Assembly (NCBI RefSeq): GCF_036663835.1
Contig: NZ_JAXOJT010000001.1
Span: 1 to 64,000, forward strand
Reading direction: 5' to 3'
DNA from: Sphingomonas sp. LT1P40
Lineage (GTDB): Bacteria > Pseudomonadota > Alphaproteobacteria > Sphingomonadales > Sphingomonadaceae
DNA length: 64,000 nt
The translations under genes and the position numbers were made by a program. The notes under the pieces were generated by a model that was not told where the DNA came from, did no database searches, and worked only from the letters and a program-made list of their open reading frames with translations. Shown piece after piece: positions 25,225-33,531 of this stretch (its first letter is position 1; every line of letters begins with the position of its first letter).

Positions 25225-27642
25225 ATGACTTTCGATCGTATCGCGCTGTTGAGCGGCGCAGCAACGCTGGCACTGCTGGCCACGCCTGCGGTGGCGCAGC
25301 AGGCCGCACCGGACGCAGCCCAGTCCGCATCCGACGGGCAAGAGGCGGAAACCACCGACGAGATCGTGGTGACCGCGCAGTTCCGCGCCCAGAATCTTCA
25401 GGATACGCCGCTGGCAATCACCGCCGTCGACGCGGCGATGCTGGAAGCGCGCGGCCAGACCTCGGTGATCGACGTTGCGGCACAGGCGCCGAACGTGACG
25501 CTGCGTCCGGCGACGGCGACCTTCGGTCCGTCGATCCAGGCATTCATCCGCGGCGTCGGACAATATGATTCCAGCTTTGCGTTCGAGCCCGGCGTCGGCC
25601 TGTATGTCGACGACGTTTATTACCCGACGCTGACCGGATCGATCGTCGACCTGGTCGATCTGGACCGGGTCGAAGTGCTGCGCGGGCCGCAGGGGACGCT
25701 ATCGGGTCAGAACTCGATCGGCGGTTCGATCAAGATCTTCTCGAAAAAACCGCAGGGTGACGGCAGCGGATTTGTCCAGGCCACCGTTGGCCGCTTCAAC
25801 CGGATCGAGCTGCGCGGCGCGGTCGATTTCGCACTTGTGCCCGATCAGCTGTTTGCCCGCATCACCGCGACCGGCGTGTCCAAGGACGGCTATGTCAAAC
25901 GTTACGACTATGCCTGCACCCATCCCGGCACCACGGTCCCGTCGTTCCAGACCGCGAACAAGGACTGCCTGCTAGGCACGCAGGGTGGCAAATCCTATGC
26001 AGCGATCCGCGGCGCGCTGCGCTGGATGCCGACCGACCGGCTCGAGGTCAATCTGATCGGCGACTATACCAACGACAAGAGCGAGGGTGCGCCGAGCACG
26101 CTGTTGTTCGTCGGAAACCAGGCTGGCGTGCCGGGCGTGCCCAACACGACGTCCGCCTATCAACTGGGCGGCGTCCCGCTGGGCAACGCGACCGGGTCGC
26201 CGTTCATCACCTCGTCGCCCTATGGCAATTTCGCGCAGGATAGCTTCACCGACAGCCCCTATGTGAACTATTCAACCTACATCAACTCCGCTCCGCGCGA
26301 CGGGACCGCGCCGTACAGCGTGGCGGATCGCAACGCGATCAATGGCTGGGGCGTATCGGGGCAGGTCGATTACGAACTGAGCGACAGCCTCTCGATCAAG
26401 TCGATCACCGCGACGCGGGGTTACGACACGCAATATGTGTTCGACGAAGGATCGCCGATCGACACCGCGCTGATCGACAATTTTCACGAAGTCACGCAGT
26501 TCAGCCAGGAACTGCGGCTGTCGGGCAAGGTTGCGGACAGTGTGAACTTCACCGTCGGCGGCTTCTATTTCAAATATGACGCGCGCTCGCGCCAGCGAGT
26601 GAGCATCCCGTCGTTGCAGTTCATTCAGGACGACCGGATCGAACAGCGTACCAAAGCCGCATTCGTCAATATCGACTGGCAGGCGACCGATGCGCTGAAT
26701 TTGGTCGGCGGCCTGCGTTACACCAGCGCGTCGAAAACGGTTCGCTATGGCCGCGTCGGCATCCCCGGCAGCATCTATGGCGGTCTGCCCGATCCGCGCA
26801 TCCGTTCGCTCGACGGCGTGGTCGGAAAGTTCGAGGGCGACAACTGGGATTATCGCGTCGCGCTGCAATATCGCTGGTCGCCCGAATTGATGACCTATGC
26901 CCAGGTTTCGACCGGGTTCAAGATCGGCGGCGTCAACCCGCGCGCCTTCTTTCCGCAACAGGCGCTGCCGTTCGGTTCCGAAAAACTCACCGCCTATGAA
27001 CTCGGCTTCAAGAGCGACTTGTTCGATCGCCGGGTGCGCCTGAACGTCTCCGGTTTCTACAACAAATATGACGATATTCTCGTCGTCGTCTCATCCTGTC
27101 CGCTGACGGGTGCGCCGGCTGCGCCGTGCGCGCTTCCGGTCAATGCGGGCAAGGCGAACGTGCGCGGGATCGAGGCGGAAACGACGTTGCGGATCGTGGA
27201 CGGTTTGATGGTCGACGCGTCGATCGCCTATCTCGATTTCGAATATAAGTCGCTCAGCGCCGCCGCGATCGCATCGGGTGTCACGCTGGCGATGCGCGGC
27301 CCGTTCACGCCGGAATGGCAATACAGCACTGGTGTTCAATATGAGATCGGAATGGGCAACGCCGGCACGATAACGCCGCGCTTCGACCTCAGCCATGTCG
27401 ACGGCTTCTTTCAGCAGGCGTCCAACGCGGCGCTCAACCGCGTGCCGGGGCGCACGCTGGTCAATGCCAATGTGACCTGGCGTTCGGTCGACCGCGACTG
27501 GTCGGTCGCGCTTGCGGTCACGAATGTCGCGGACAGACTTTATTATAACAGCATCTTCGACAATCGTGGCTCCAACAGCACGGTCACCGGCTATCCCGGC
27601 GCGCCGCGCGAATGGTCGCTCACGCTCAAGCGCAGCTTCTGA
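25225..27642 (+). CDS. TonB-dependent outer-membrane receptor
   Basis: A protein of 805 residues. ATG 25225 is chosen over 25201 because GGGGAGG lies 9 nt upstream and the signal peptide RIALLSGAATLALLATPAVA then starts cleanly. TonB-box-like DEIVVTAQFRAQNLQDTPLA, plug motif RVEVLRGPQGTLSGQNSIGG, and a barrel ending REWSLTLKRSF with the terminal Phe typical of outer-membrane proteins. It is followed after 13 nt by a carotenoid-oxygenase-like gene, so the imported compound may be that enzyme's substrate. Expression is probably controlled by the divergent MarR protein. Confidence 0.92.
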   Translation: MTFDRIALLSGAATLALLATPAVAQQAAPDAAQSASDGQEAETTDEIVVTAQFRAQNLQDTPLAITAVDAAMLEARGQTSVIDVAAQAPNVTLRPATATFGPSIQAFIRGVGQYDSSFAFEPGVGLYVDDVYYPTLTGSIVDLVDLDRVEVLRGPQGTLSGQNSIGGSIKIFSKKPQGDGSGFVQATVGRFNRIELRGAVDFALVPDQLFARITATGVSKDGYVKRYDYACTHPGTTVPSFQTANKDCLLGTQGGKSYAAIRGALRWMPTDRLEVNLIGDYTNDKSEGAPSTLLFVGNQAGVPGVPNTTSAYQLGGVPLGNATGSPFITSSPYGNFAQDSFTDSPYVNYSTYINSAPRDGTAPYSVADRNAINGWGVSGQVDYELSDSLSIKSITATRGYDTQYVFDEGSPIDTALIDNFHEVTQFSQELRLSGKVADSVNFTVGGFYFKYDARSRQRVSIPSLQFIQDDRIEQRTKAAFVNIDWQATDALNLVGGLRYTSASKTVRYGRVGIPGSIYGGLPDPRIRSLDGVVGKFEGDNWDYRVALQYRWSPELMTYAQVSTGFKIGGVNPRAFFPQQALPFGSEKLTAYELGFKSDLFDRRVRLNVSGFYNKYDDILVVVSSCPLTGAPAAPCALPVNAGKANVRGIEAETTLRIVDGLMVDASIAYLDFEYKSLSAAAIASGVTLAMRGPFTPEWQYSTGVQYEIGMGNAGTITPRFDLSHVDGFFQQASNAALNRVPGRTLVNANVTWRSVDRDWSVALAVTNVADRLYYNSIFDNRGSNSTVTGYPGAPREWSLTLKRSF

Positions 27643-27655
27643 CGGACGCGCTGAC

Positions 27656-29128
27656 ATGGCCGATTTCTCGCTGACTCATCCGCTTTCGGGCTTCTTCGCA
27701 CCGACCCGGTTCGAGGCGGATGTGGTCGATTGCATCGTGACCGGCACGATTCCGCCCGATCTCGACGGAGCCTTCTATCGCATGCACGGCGACTGGCTCT
27801 ATGCGCCGAAGTTCAAGGACGAGGCGAGCCTGTCGGCGGACGGCTATATCAGCAGTTTCCGGTTCCGGAACGGATCGGTCGATTATCGCGGCCGCTATGT
27901 GAAAACCGACCGTTACTGGCGTCAGGTCGCGGCGCGGCGACAGCTTTACGGCTATTACCGCAACCCGCACACCGACGATGCGGAGGTCCGCGACCTCGAC
28001 AATCCGCATCTGCGGACGACCGCCAACACCACGCCGGTGGTGATGGCGGGGCGGCTTTACGCCACCAAGGAAGAAGGGCTGCCGCACGAGATCGACCCCA
28101 ACACGCTGGAGACGCTCGGCCCGACCGACTTCGACGGCAGCTGGGACAGCCAGACCTTTACCGCGCATCCCAAGTTCGACCCGTTTACCGGCGAGACCGT
28201 GGCCTATGGCTATGAATCGCGCGGACTCGCCACCAACGACGTGCATGTGGCGATATTCGACCGTGATGGCCGCATAACCTGGAGCCTCGATTTTGAAGTG
28301 CCCTATTCGTCGATGCTGCACGACATGGCACTGACCCGCGACTATCTGATTATCCCCGGCGGCGGCACGGCAACGAGTGCCGACTACCTCAAACAGGGCA
28401 AGACCCACTGGTTCTGGGATGCCAAGCGGCCATCCTATTATGCGGTGATTCCGCGCGGCGGACGGCGTGAGGACGTGCGCATTTTCGAGGGGCCGCAGCG
28501 ATCGATCGTCCACACCGCCAATGCGTGGAATGACGGCGATACCATTTTCATGGATGCGCCGATGGCCGACGGCAACACCTGGCCGTGGTTTCCCGATGTG
28601 GACGGCGATCCGTTCGGCATGAACATTTTCACGATCCGTCGCGTGACGCTGGACATGCGGTCGAACGATGCCACGGCGCAGGAAGAAACGCTGTTCGACC
28701 GCGACGTGACCAGCTTCACGCGGATCGACGACCGCTACATCACGCGGTCGCATCGCTATATCTGGGTGCAATATGCCGATCCCGATCGACCGTTCCACGC
28801 GTCGCTGCCGGAGGATCCGCGGCTGCGCCCGGTGAATTGCTATGGCCGTTTCGACGTGATCGACGGGACGCAGACCGTGTGGTTCGCCGGTCCGGATCAT
28901 GTCCTGCAAGAGCCGGTGTTCGTTCCGCGTGTAAAGGATTCGGCGGAAGGCGACGGCTATCTGCTGGGGACCGCACACAATCTGGTCGAGATGCGCACCG
29001 AACTGGTGATCCTGGACGCATCGCGCATGCAGGAAATCGCGCGCGTCATTCTGCCGTTCAGAAACGCGTATCAGGTTCACGGCGTCTGGGCGGGTAGCGA
29101 TGAGCTCCCATTGCGGCACGACGTTTAG
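27656..29128 (+). CDS. Carotenoid-oxygenase family dioxygenase (lignostilbene dioxygenase-like)
   Basis: A protein of 490 residues from ATG 27656. The four Fe(II)-binding histidines of the RPE65/CCD family are visible: His171 (TAHPKFDP), His222 (MLHDMALT), His286 (IVHTANAW) and His475 (VHGVWAG). No signal peptide, so cytoplasmic. The family cleaves C=C bonds of carotenoids or stilbenes with O2 to give two aldehydes. TKEEGLPHEIDP and Tyr100/Tyr101 with Lys138 may correspond to the phenol-binding Tyr/Lys pair of lignostilbene dioxygenases; that needs an alignment. It sits 13 nt after the TonB receptor stop. An aromatic aldehyde product would fit the general lignin-type catabolic setting. Confidence 0.87.
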   Translation: MADFSLTHPLSGFFAPTRFEADVVDCIVTGTIPPDLDGAFYRMHGDWLYAPKFKDEASLSADGYISSFRFRNGSVDYRGRYVKTDRYWRQVAARRQLYGYYRNPHTDDAEVRDLDNPHLRTTANTTPVVMAGRLYATKEEGLPHEIDPNTLETLGPTDFDGSWDSQTFTAHPKFDPFTGETVAYGYESRGLATNDVHVAIFDRDGRITWSLDFEVPYSSMLHDMALTRDYLIIPGGGTATSADYLKQGKTHWFWDAKRPSYYAVIPRGGRREDVRIFEGPQRSIVHTANAWNDGDTIFMDAPMADGNTWPWFPDVDGDPFGMNIFTIRRVTLDMRSNDATAQEETLFDRDVTSFTRIDDRYITRSHRYIWVQYADPDRPFHASLPEDPRLRPVNCYGRFDVIDGTQTVWFAGPDHVLQEPVFVPRVKDSAEGDGYLLGTAHNLVEMRTELVILDASRMQEIARVILPFRNAYQVHGVWAGSDELPLRHDV

Positions 29129-29134
29129 GGTCAG

Positions 29135-29401
29135 TCACCCGGCGTCCGAGCCGTGGTCCCCGGGGAATATCGTCGCCGATGTGACATGTGCCGGATGATG
29201 GTCCCGGCGAAGGATTTCGACGGCGGCTGTGGCGACGGTCGAAAGCCCCGAACCATCGGCGAGAATCGCGTGCTTCATGCGCGGGTCCCAAAAGCTTGCA
29301 ATATGGTCGGCGGTGGCTCTGGCCGCGATGTCGTCGCCCTGAATGGCGAAATTCCGCGCAACCTGATTGGCCATATAGACGAGGCGCGCCTGCTGCGTCA
29401 C
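29135..29401 (-). CDS. fdsD: Formate dehydrogenase delta subunit
   Basis: An 88-residue protein with the FdsD signature RLVYMANQVARNFA and ADHIASFWDPRMKHAI. This small subunit accompanies soluble NAD-dependent formate dehydrogenases; I assign no catalytic residues. The GTG start at 29401 overlaps the fdsA stop (GTGA), making it last in the operon. Its stop lies 6 nt from the stop of the convergent dioxygenase gene, leaving no room for a separate terminator. Confidence 0.88.
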   Translation of the reverse strand: MTQQARLVYMANQVARNFAIQGDDIAARATADHIASFWDPRMKHAILADGSGLSTVATAAVEILRRDHHPAHVTSATIFPGDHGSDAG

Positions 29402-32232
29402 GACGCGGCCGCAACCCGGCGCGACCGCTTGCCGAGCGCCTCATACTTCTCCTGCCAGTCCGTCGGGCCGTTGGAGGGTGCCACCTGCACTGCCGTGACC
29501 TTGTATTCCGGGCAATTGGTCGCCCAGTCGGAATAATCGGTGGTAATGACATTGGCCTGCGTCGTCGGGTGGTGAAACGTCGTATAGACGACGCCGGGGG
29601 CGACGCGATCCGTCACCTGCACCCGCAATGTGGTTTCACCGGACCGGCTGGACAGTCGCGCCCAGTCGCCATCCTTCAGCCCGCGATCCTCGGCATCGAC
29701 TGGATGGACTTCGAGCAAATCCTCGGGATGCCACGCGACATTCTCGGTACGCCGCGTCTGTGCGCCGACATTGTAATGGCTGAGGATGCGGCCCGTCGTC
29801 AGCAACAGCGGGAAGCGCGGGCCGGTCTTTTCGTCGGTCGGGATATAGTCGGTGACGACGAACTTGCCCTTGCCGCGCACGAAGCCGTCGATGTGCATGA
29901 CCGGGGTGCCGCCCGGCATGGCTGCGGTGGCGGGCCATTGCATCGATCCGAGCTCGTCGAGCTTCGCAAAGCTGACACCGGCAAAGGTCGGGGTGAGGCG
30001 CGCGACTTCGTCCATGATCTGCGACGGGTGGGTGTAGCGCCAGTCGAGACCGAGCGCGTTGGCCAGCCCCTGCGTCACTTCCCAGTCGGCAAGGCCGTTC
30101 AGCGGCGTCATCACCTTGCGCACCGGCTGGATGCGGCGTTCGGCGTTGGTGAAGGTGCCGTCCTTTTCCAGGAAGGTCGATCCGGGCAGGAAGATATGCG
30201 CGTAGTTCGCGGTTTCGTTGAGGAACAGGTCGTGGACGATCACGCATTCCATCGCGGCGAGGCCCGCGCTGACATGCTTCGTGTTCGGGTCGGATTGCAG
30301 GATGTCCTCGCCCTGCACGTAGAGCGCCTTGAAGCTGCCATCGACGGCGGCGTCGAGCATGTTGGGGATGCGCAGGCCCGGCTCGGAATCGATCGTAACG
30401 CCCCAATCTACCTCGAACAGCGCGCGGGCATTATCGTCCGAGACATGGCGGTAGCCGGACAGTTCGTGCGGGAAACTGCCCATGTCGCACGCGCCCTGCA
30501 CATTGTTCTGGCCGCGCAAGGGATTCACCCCGACGCCGGGACGGCCGATATTGCCGGTCGCCATGGCGAGATTGGCGATGGCCATGACGGTGGACGACCC
30601 TTGCGAATGCTCAGTCACGCCAAGGCCGTAATAGATCGCCCCATTCCCGCCGGTGGCATAGAGCCGCGCCGCCTCGCGCAGGTCCGTCGGATCGACATTG
30701 GTGACCGGGGCGAGCGCTTCGGGTGCGTTGCGCGGCAGGGCGACGAATTCTGCCCAGTGGCTGTATTCGTCCCAGTCGCAGCGTTCGCGGATGAAGGCTT
30801 CGTCCGCCAGCCCTTCAGTGACGATGACATGCGCCATCGCGGTCAGCACCGCGACATTGGTGCCGGGCCGCAGCGGCAGATGATGCGCAGCCTCGATATG
30901 CGGGCTGCGCACGATGTCGGTGCGGCGCGGGTCGATGACGATCAGCTTTGCGCCTTGCCGCAACCGCCGCTTCATCCGGCTGGCGAAGACCGGGTGTCCG
31001 TCGGTGGGGTTGGCCCCGATGATGAGGATGACGTCCGACTGCATGACGCTGTCGAAATCCTGCGTCCCCGCCGACGTGCCGAACGTCGTTTTCAGGCCAT
31101 AGCCAGTGGGCGAGTGACACACGCGGGCGCAGGTATCGACATTGTTGTTGCCAAAGCCGGCGCGGACCAGTTTCTGGACGAGGAAGGTTTCCTCGTTGGT
31201 GCAGCGGCTCGACGTGATCCCGCCGACGGATGCCTTGCCGTATTTCCCCTGGATGCGGTGGATTTCGGCTGCGGCATGGGCCAAGGCCTCGTCCCACGAA
31301 ACTTCGCGCCACGGCTGGTCGATGCTCGCCCGGATCATCGGGTTGAGGACACGCTCGCTGTGATTGGCATAGCCCCAGGCGAAGCGGCCCTTGACGCAGC
31401 TATGGCCGCGATTGGCCTTGCCGTCCTTCCACGGCACCATCCGCACGAGCTGTTCGCCGCGCATTTCGGCGCGGAACGTGCAGCCGACCCCGCAATAGGC
31501 ACAGGTGGTGACGACGCTGCGATCGGGCGTGCCGATCTCGACCACCTTCTTCTCGGTCAGCGTCGCGGTGGGACAGGCCTGAACGCATGCGCCGCACGAG
31601 ACGCATTCGGACGACAGGAAGTCGTCGACGGGTGTGCCTGCCGACACCTTTGAATCGAACCCCATGCCGTCGATGGTCAGCGCGAACGTCCCCTGCACTT
31701 CGTCGCACGCGCGCACGCAGCGCGAGCAGACGATGCATTTGGACGGGTCGAAGTCGAAATAAGGGTTGGACTGGTCTTTCGCCTGACCCAGATGGCCGTC
31801 GCCCGCGCCGTAACGCACGTCGCGCAGCCCGACTGCGCCGGCCTGATCCTGCAACTCGCAATCCCCGTTCGCTGCGCAAGTCAGGCAATCGAGTGGGTGA
31901 TCGGAAATATAGAGTTCCATCACGCCCTTGCGCAGCTTTTGCAGCACCGGCGTCTGGGTACGTACGACCATGCCGGACTCGACCGGCGTCGTGCAACTGG
32001 CCGGCGTGCCGCGCCGCCCGTCGATCTCGACCAGGCACAGGCGGCACGATCCGAATTGCTTGAGGCTGTCGGTGGCGCAGAGCTTGGGGATCGCCGTGCC
32101 GATTTCGGCTGCCGCGCGCATCACCGTGGTCCCGGCGGGAACGCTGGTTTCGCGCCCGTCGATGGTCAGGGTGATCGTCTCGGCGGCGTCCGATGCGGGC
32201 GTGCCGAAATCGGGTTGCGGTTCATAGCCCAT
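29398..32232 (-). CDS. fdsA: NAD-dependent formate dehydrogenase, catalytic alpha subunit
   Basis: A protein of 944 residues. Cofactor sites read in order: [2Fe-2S] Cys52/63/66/80; His-Cys cluster His112, Cys116/119/125; two ferredoxin [4Fe-4S] sets Cys166/169/172/176 and 210/213/216/220; the Mo-domain cluster Cys244/247/251/279; and the Mo-ligating Cys372 in CARVCHSPTGYG (Cys, not selenocysteine). It oxidises formate to CO2 at bis-MGD and passes electrons through FdsB/FdsG to NAD. ATG 32232 is preferred to an in-frame start 21 nt further upstream. The gene overlaps mobA by 11 nt and fdsD by GTGA. Formate may come from demethylation of methoxy-aromatics; that is inference. Confidence 0.94.
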   Translation of the reverse strand: MGYEPQPDFGTPASDAAETITLTIDGRETSVPAGTTVMRAAAEIGTAIPKLCATDSLKQFGSCRLCLVEIDGRRGTPASCTTPVESGMVVRTQTPVLQKLRKGVMELYISDHPLDCLTCAANGDCELQDQAGAVGLRDVRYGAGDGHLGQAKDQSNPYFDFDPSKCIVCSRCVRACDEVQGTFALTIDGMGFDSKVSAGTPVDDFLSSECVSCGACVQACPTATLTEKKVVEIGTPDRSVVTTCAYCGVGCTFRAEMRGEQLVRMVPWKDGKANRGHSCVKGRFAWGYANHSERVLNPMIRASIDQPWREVSWDEALAHAAAEIHRIQGKYGKASVGGITSSRCTNEETFLVQKLVRAGFGNNNVDTCARVCHSPTGYGLKTTFGTSAGTQDFDSVMQSDVILIIGANPTDGHPVFASRMKRRLRQGAKLIVIDPRRTDIVRSPHIEAAHHLPLRPGTNVAVLTAMAHVIVTEGLADEAFIRERCDWDEYSHWAEFVALPRNAPEALAPVTNVDPTDLREAARLYATGGNGAIYYGLGVTEHSQGSSTVMAIANLAMATGNIGRPGVGVNPLRGQNNVQGACDMGSFPHELSGYRHVSDDNARALFEVDWGVTIDSEPGLRIPNMLDAAVDGSFKALYVQGEDILQSDPNTKHVSAGLAAMECVIVHDLFLNETANYAHIFLPGSTFLEKDGTFTNAERRIQPVRKVMTPLNGLADWEVTQGLANALGLDWRYTHPSQIMDEVARLTPTFAGVSFAKLDELGSMQWPATAAMPGGTPVMHIDGFVRGKGKFVVTDYIPTDEKTGPRFPLLLTTGRILSHYNVGAQTRRTENVAWHPEDLLEVHPVDAEDRGLKDGDWARLSSRSGETTLRVQVTDRVAPGVVYTTFHHPTTQANVITTDYSDWATNCPEYKVTAVQVAPSNGPTDWQEKYEALGKRSRRVAAAS

Positions 32233-32737
32233 CTTGCTGCTCCAGCCGCGCAAGGTCTTCGCGCGTGTTCACATTGGCGAGGATGTCGACCGTCACGGCA
32301 CGCGCGCGGATATCGTCGGCGAAGGCGCGGACCGAATGGCTGCTGTCGCCGAACAGCCGCTCCTCGATCGCGCCAGCAGCCGCTGCGGGCCATAGCCCGA
32401 TCACCGGCTGGCTGGCGACATAAGCGGGCGCGGGCGACAGGTGCCTCACCAGATCGGCGGGCAGACCGACGCTGTCGACGCCGCAAGTCAGGACTTCGGC
32501 GAAACCATTGCCCAGCGCGTGATTGAGCGCGGCGGCGATGCCCCCGAGCGGGCCGAGGCCGGGGGCGGGCCAGTCGGCAATGCCGTCGTCGCGGCCTATG
32601 ACCACCACATCGTCGCATTGCGATGCCAGCGCGGTACGGGCCAGGTCGATCAGCTTGCGGCCATGGAGTTCGGCCAGCGCCTTGTCGGAGCCGAAGCGGG
32701 AGGACTCGCCGCCCGCGAGGATCGCGCCGAGGATCAC
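32222..32737 (-). CDS. mobA: Molybdenum cofactor guanylyltransferase
   Basis: A protein of 171 residues with GTG start at 32737 (GGGGGAG 7-8 nt upstream). N-terminal ILGAILAGGESSRFGSDKAL is the nucleotide-binding LAGGxSxRxGxDK motif of MobA; GPLGGIAAAL and TCGVDSVGLP follow, the latter replacing the usual CDxPxLP with CGVDSVGLP. It transfers GMP to molybdopterin to form the MGD needed by FdsA. It lies between fdhD (GTGA overlap) and fdsA (11-nt overlap), so cofactor supply is tied to enzyme synthesis. Confidence 0.88.
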   Translation of the reverse strand: MILGAILAGGESSRFGSDKALAELHGRKLIDLARTALASQCDDVVVIGRDDGIADWPAPGLGPLGGIAAALNHALGNGFAEVLTCGVDSVGLPADLVRHLSPAPAYVASQPVIGLWPAAAAGAIEERLFGDSSHSVRAFADDIRARAVTVDILANVNTREDLARLEQQDGL

Positions 32738-33531
32738 GCGATGCTCCCCCACGGGTCGTTCAGCACCAGCGCGGTGTCCGCCCGCGCCAGCGCCACCAGC
32801 GTCAGCCCTGCCGCCGTGGCACGCTCGACCGCCAGGCTGGTCGGGGCGGAGATCGTCACCAGCATCGGGCATCCCGCGCGCACGGTCTTTTCCACCAGCT
32901 CGTAACTGCACCGCGCCGAGAGAAGAATGAAGCCGGTGGCGGGATCGACGTCGTCGAGCGCCAGCGTACCGATCAGCTTGTCCAGCGCATTGTGCCGCCC
33001 GACATCCTCGCGCGCGGCGACGATCGCGCCATCGGGCGTGCAGAAGGCGGCGGCATGCACCGCGCCGGTCGCGCGGCTGAGCGGCTGATGATTGGGCAGT
33101 GCCGCCAGCGCGCGGGCAATCGCATCCCGGCTGGTGGCAATGCGCGCGGTGACGGGGGGCAGGGGCCGCAGTACTTGCTCGATACTCTCGATCCCGCACA
33201 GGCCGCAGCTGCTTTCCGACACGCGGGTGCGGGCGCGGGCGAGTACCGGCTCCATGCGCGCCGTGGGCAACGTAACCCGCACGATCCAGCCGCCGTCGAT
33301 CGCATGGATATCGACAGCCTCGATTTCGTCGGCACGCGCGATTCCTTCAGCCAGCGTCAGGCCGACCACATAAGCCTGCAAATCCGCCGGGGTCGCCATC
33401 ATCACGGCATAGCCGATGCCGTTATACTCGATTGCGACCGGTGCCTCGATCGGCACGTCGCGCATCAGGCCGGCGTCGCCGGACCCGTCAAACCCGACCC
33501 GCCGCACGGCAAAGGCGGACGCCGACGTCAC
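32734..33531 (-). CDS. fdhD: Formate dehydrogenase sulfurtransferase FdhD
   Basis: A protein of 265 residues from GTG 33531, which overlaps the fdsB stop as GTGA and decides the start. FdhD carries sulfur to the molybdenum cofactor before insertion into formate dehydrogenase. The conserved SSCGLCGIESIEQ supplies the CxxC cysteines; EDVGRHNALDKLIG and SARCSYELVEKTVRAGCPML are further family motifs. In Fds operons this gene (called fdsC) usually follows fdsA; here it precedes mobA and fdsA. Confidence 0.9.
   Translation of the reverse strand: MTSASAFAVRRVGFDGSGDAGLMRDVPIEAPVAIEYNGIGYAVMMATPADLQAYVVGLTLAEGIARADEIEAVDIHAIDGGWIVRVTLPTARMEPVLARARTRVSESSCGLCGIESIEQVLRPLPPVTARIATSRDAIARALAALPNHQPLSRATGAVHAAAFCTPDGAIVAAREDVGRHNALDKLIGTLALDDVDPATGFILLSARCSYELVEKTVRAGCPMLVTISAPTSLAVERATAAGLTLVALARADTALVLNDPWGSIA

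Noticed and set aside
27626..29119. 497-codon minus-strand frame
   Set aside because: Complement of the carotenoid-oxygenase gene, whose four iron histidines are intact.
29188..31653. Very long open frame opposite fdsA (plus strand, 821 codons)
   Set aside because: It is rich in His, Arg, Asp and Gly with no domain pattern. It lies exactly antisense to a fully recognisable fdsA, as expected in high-GC DNA.
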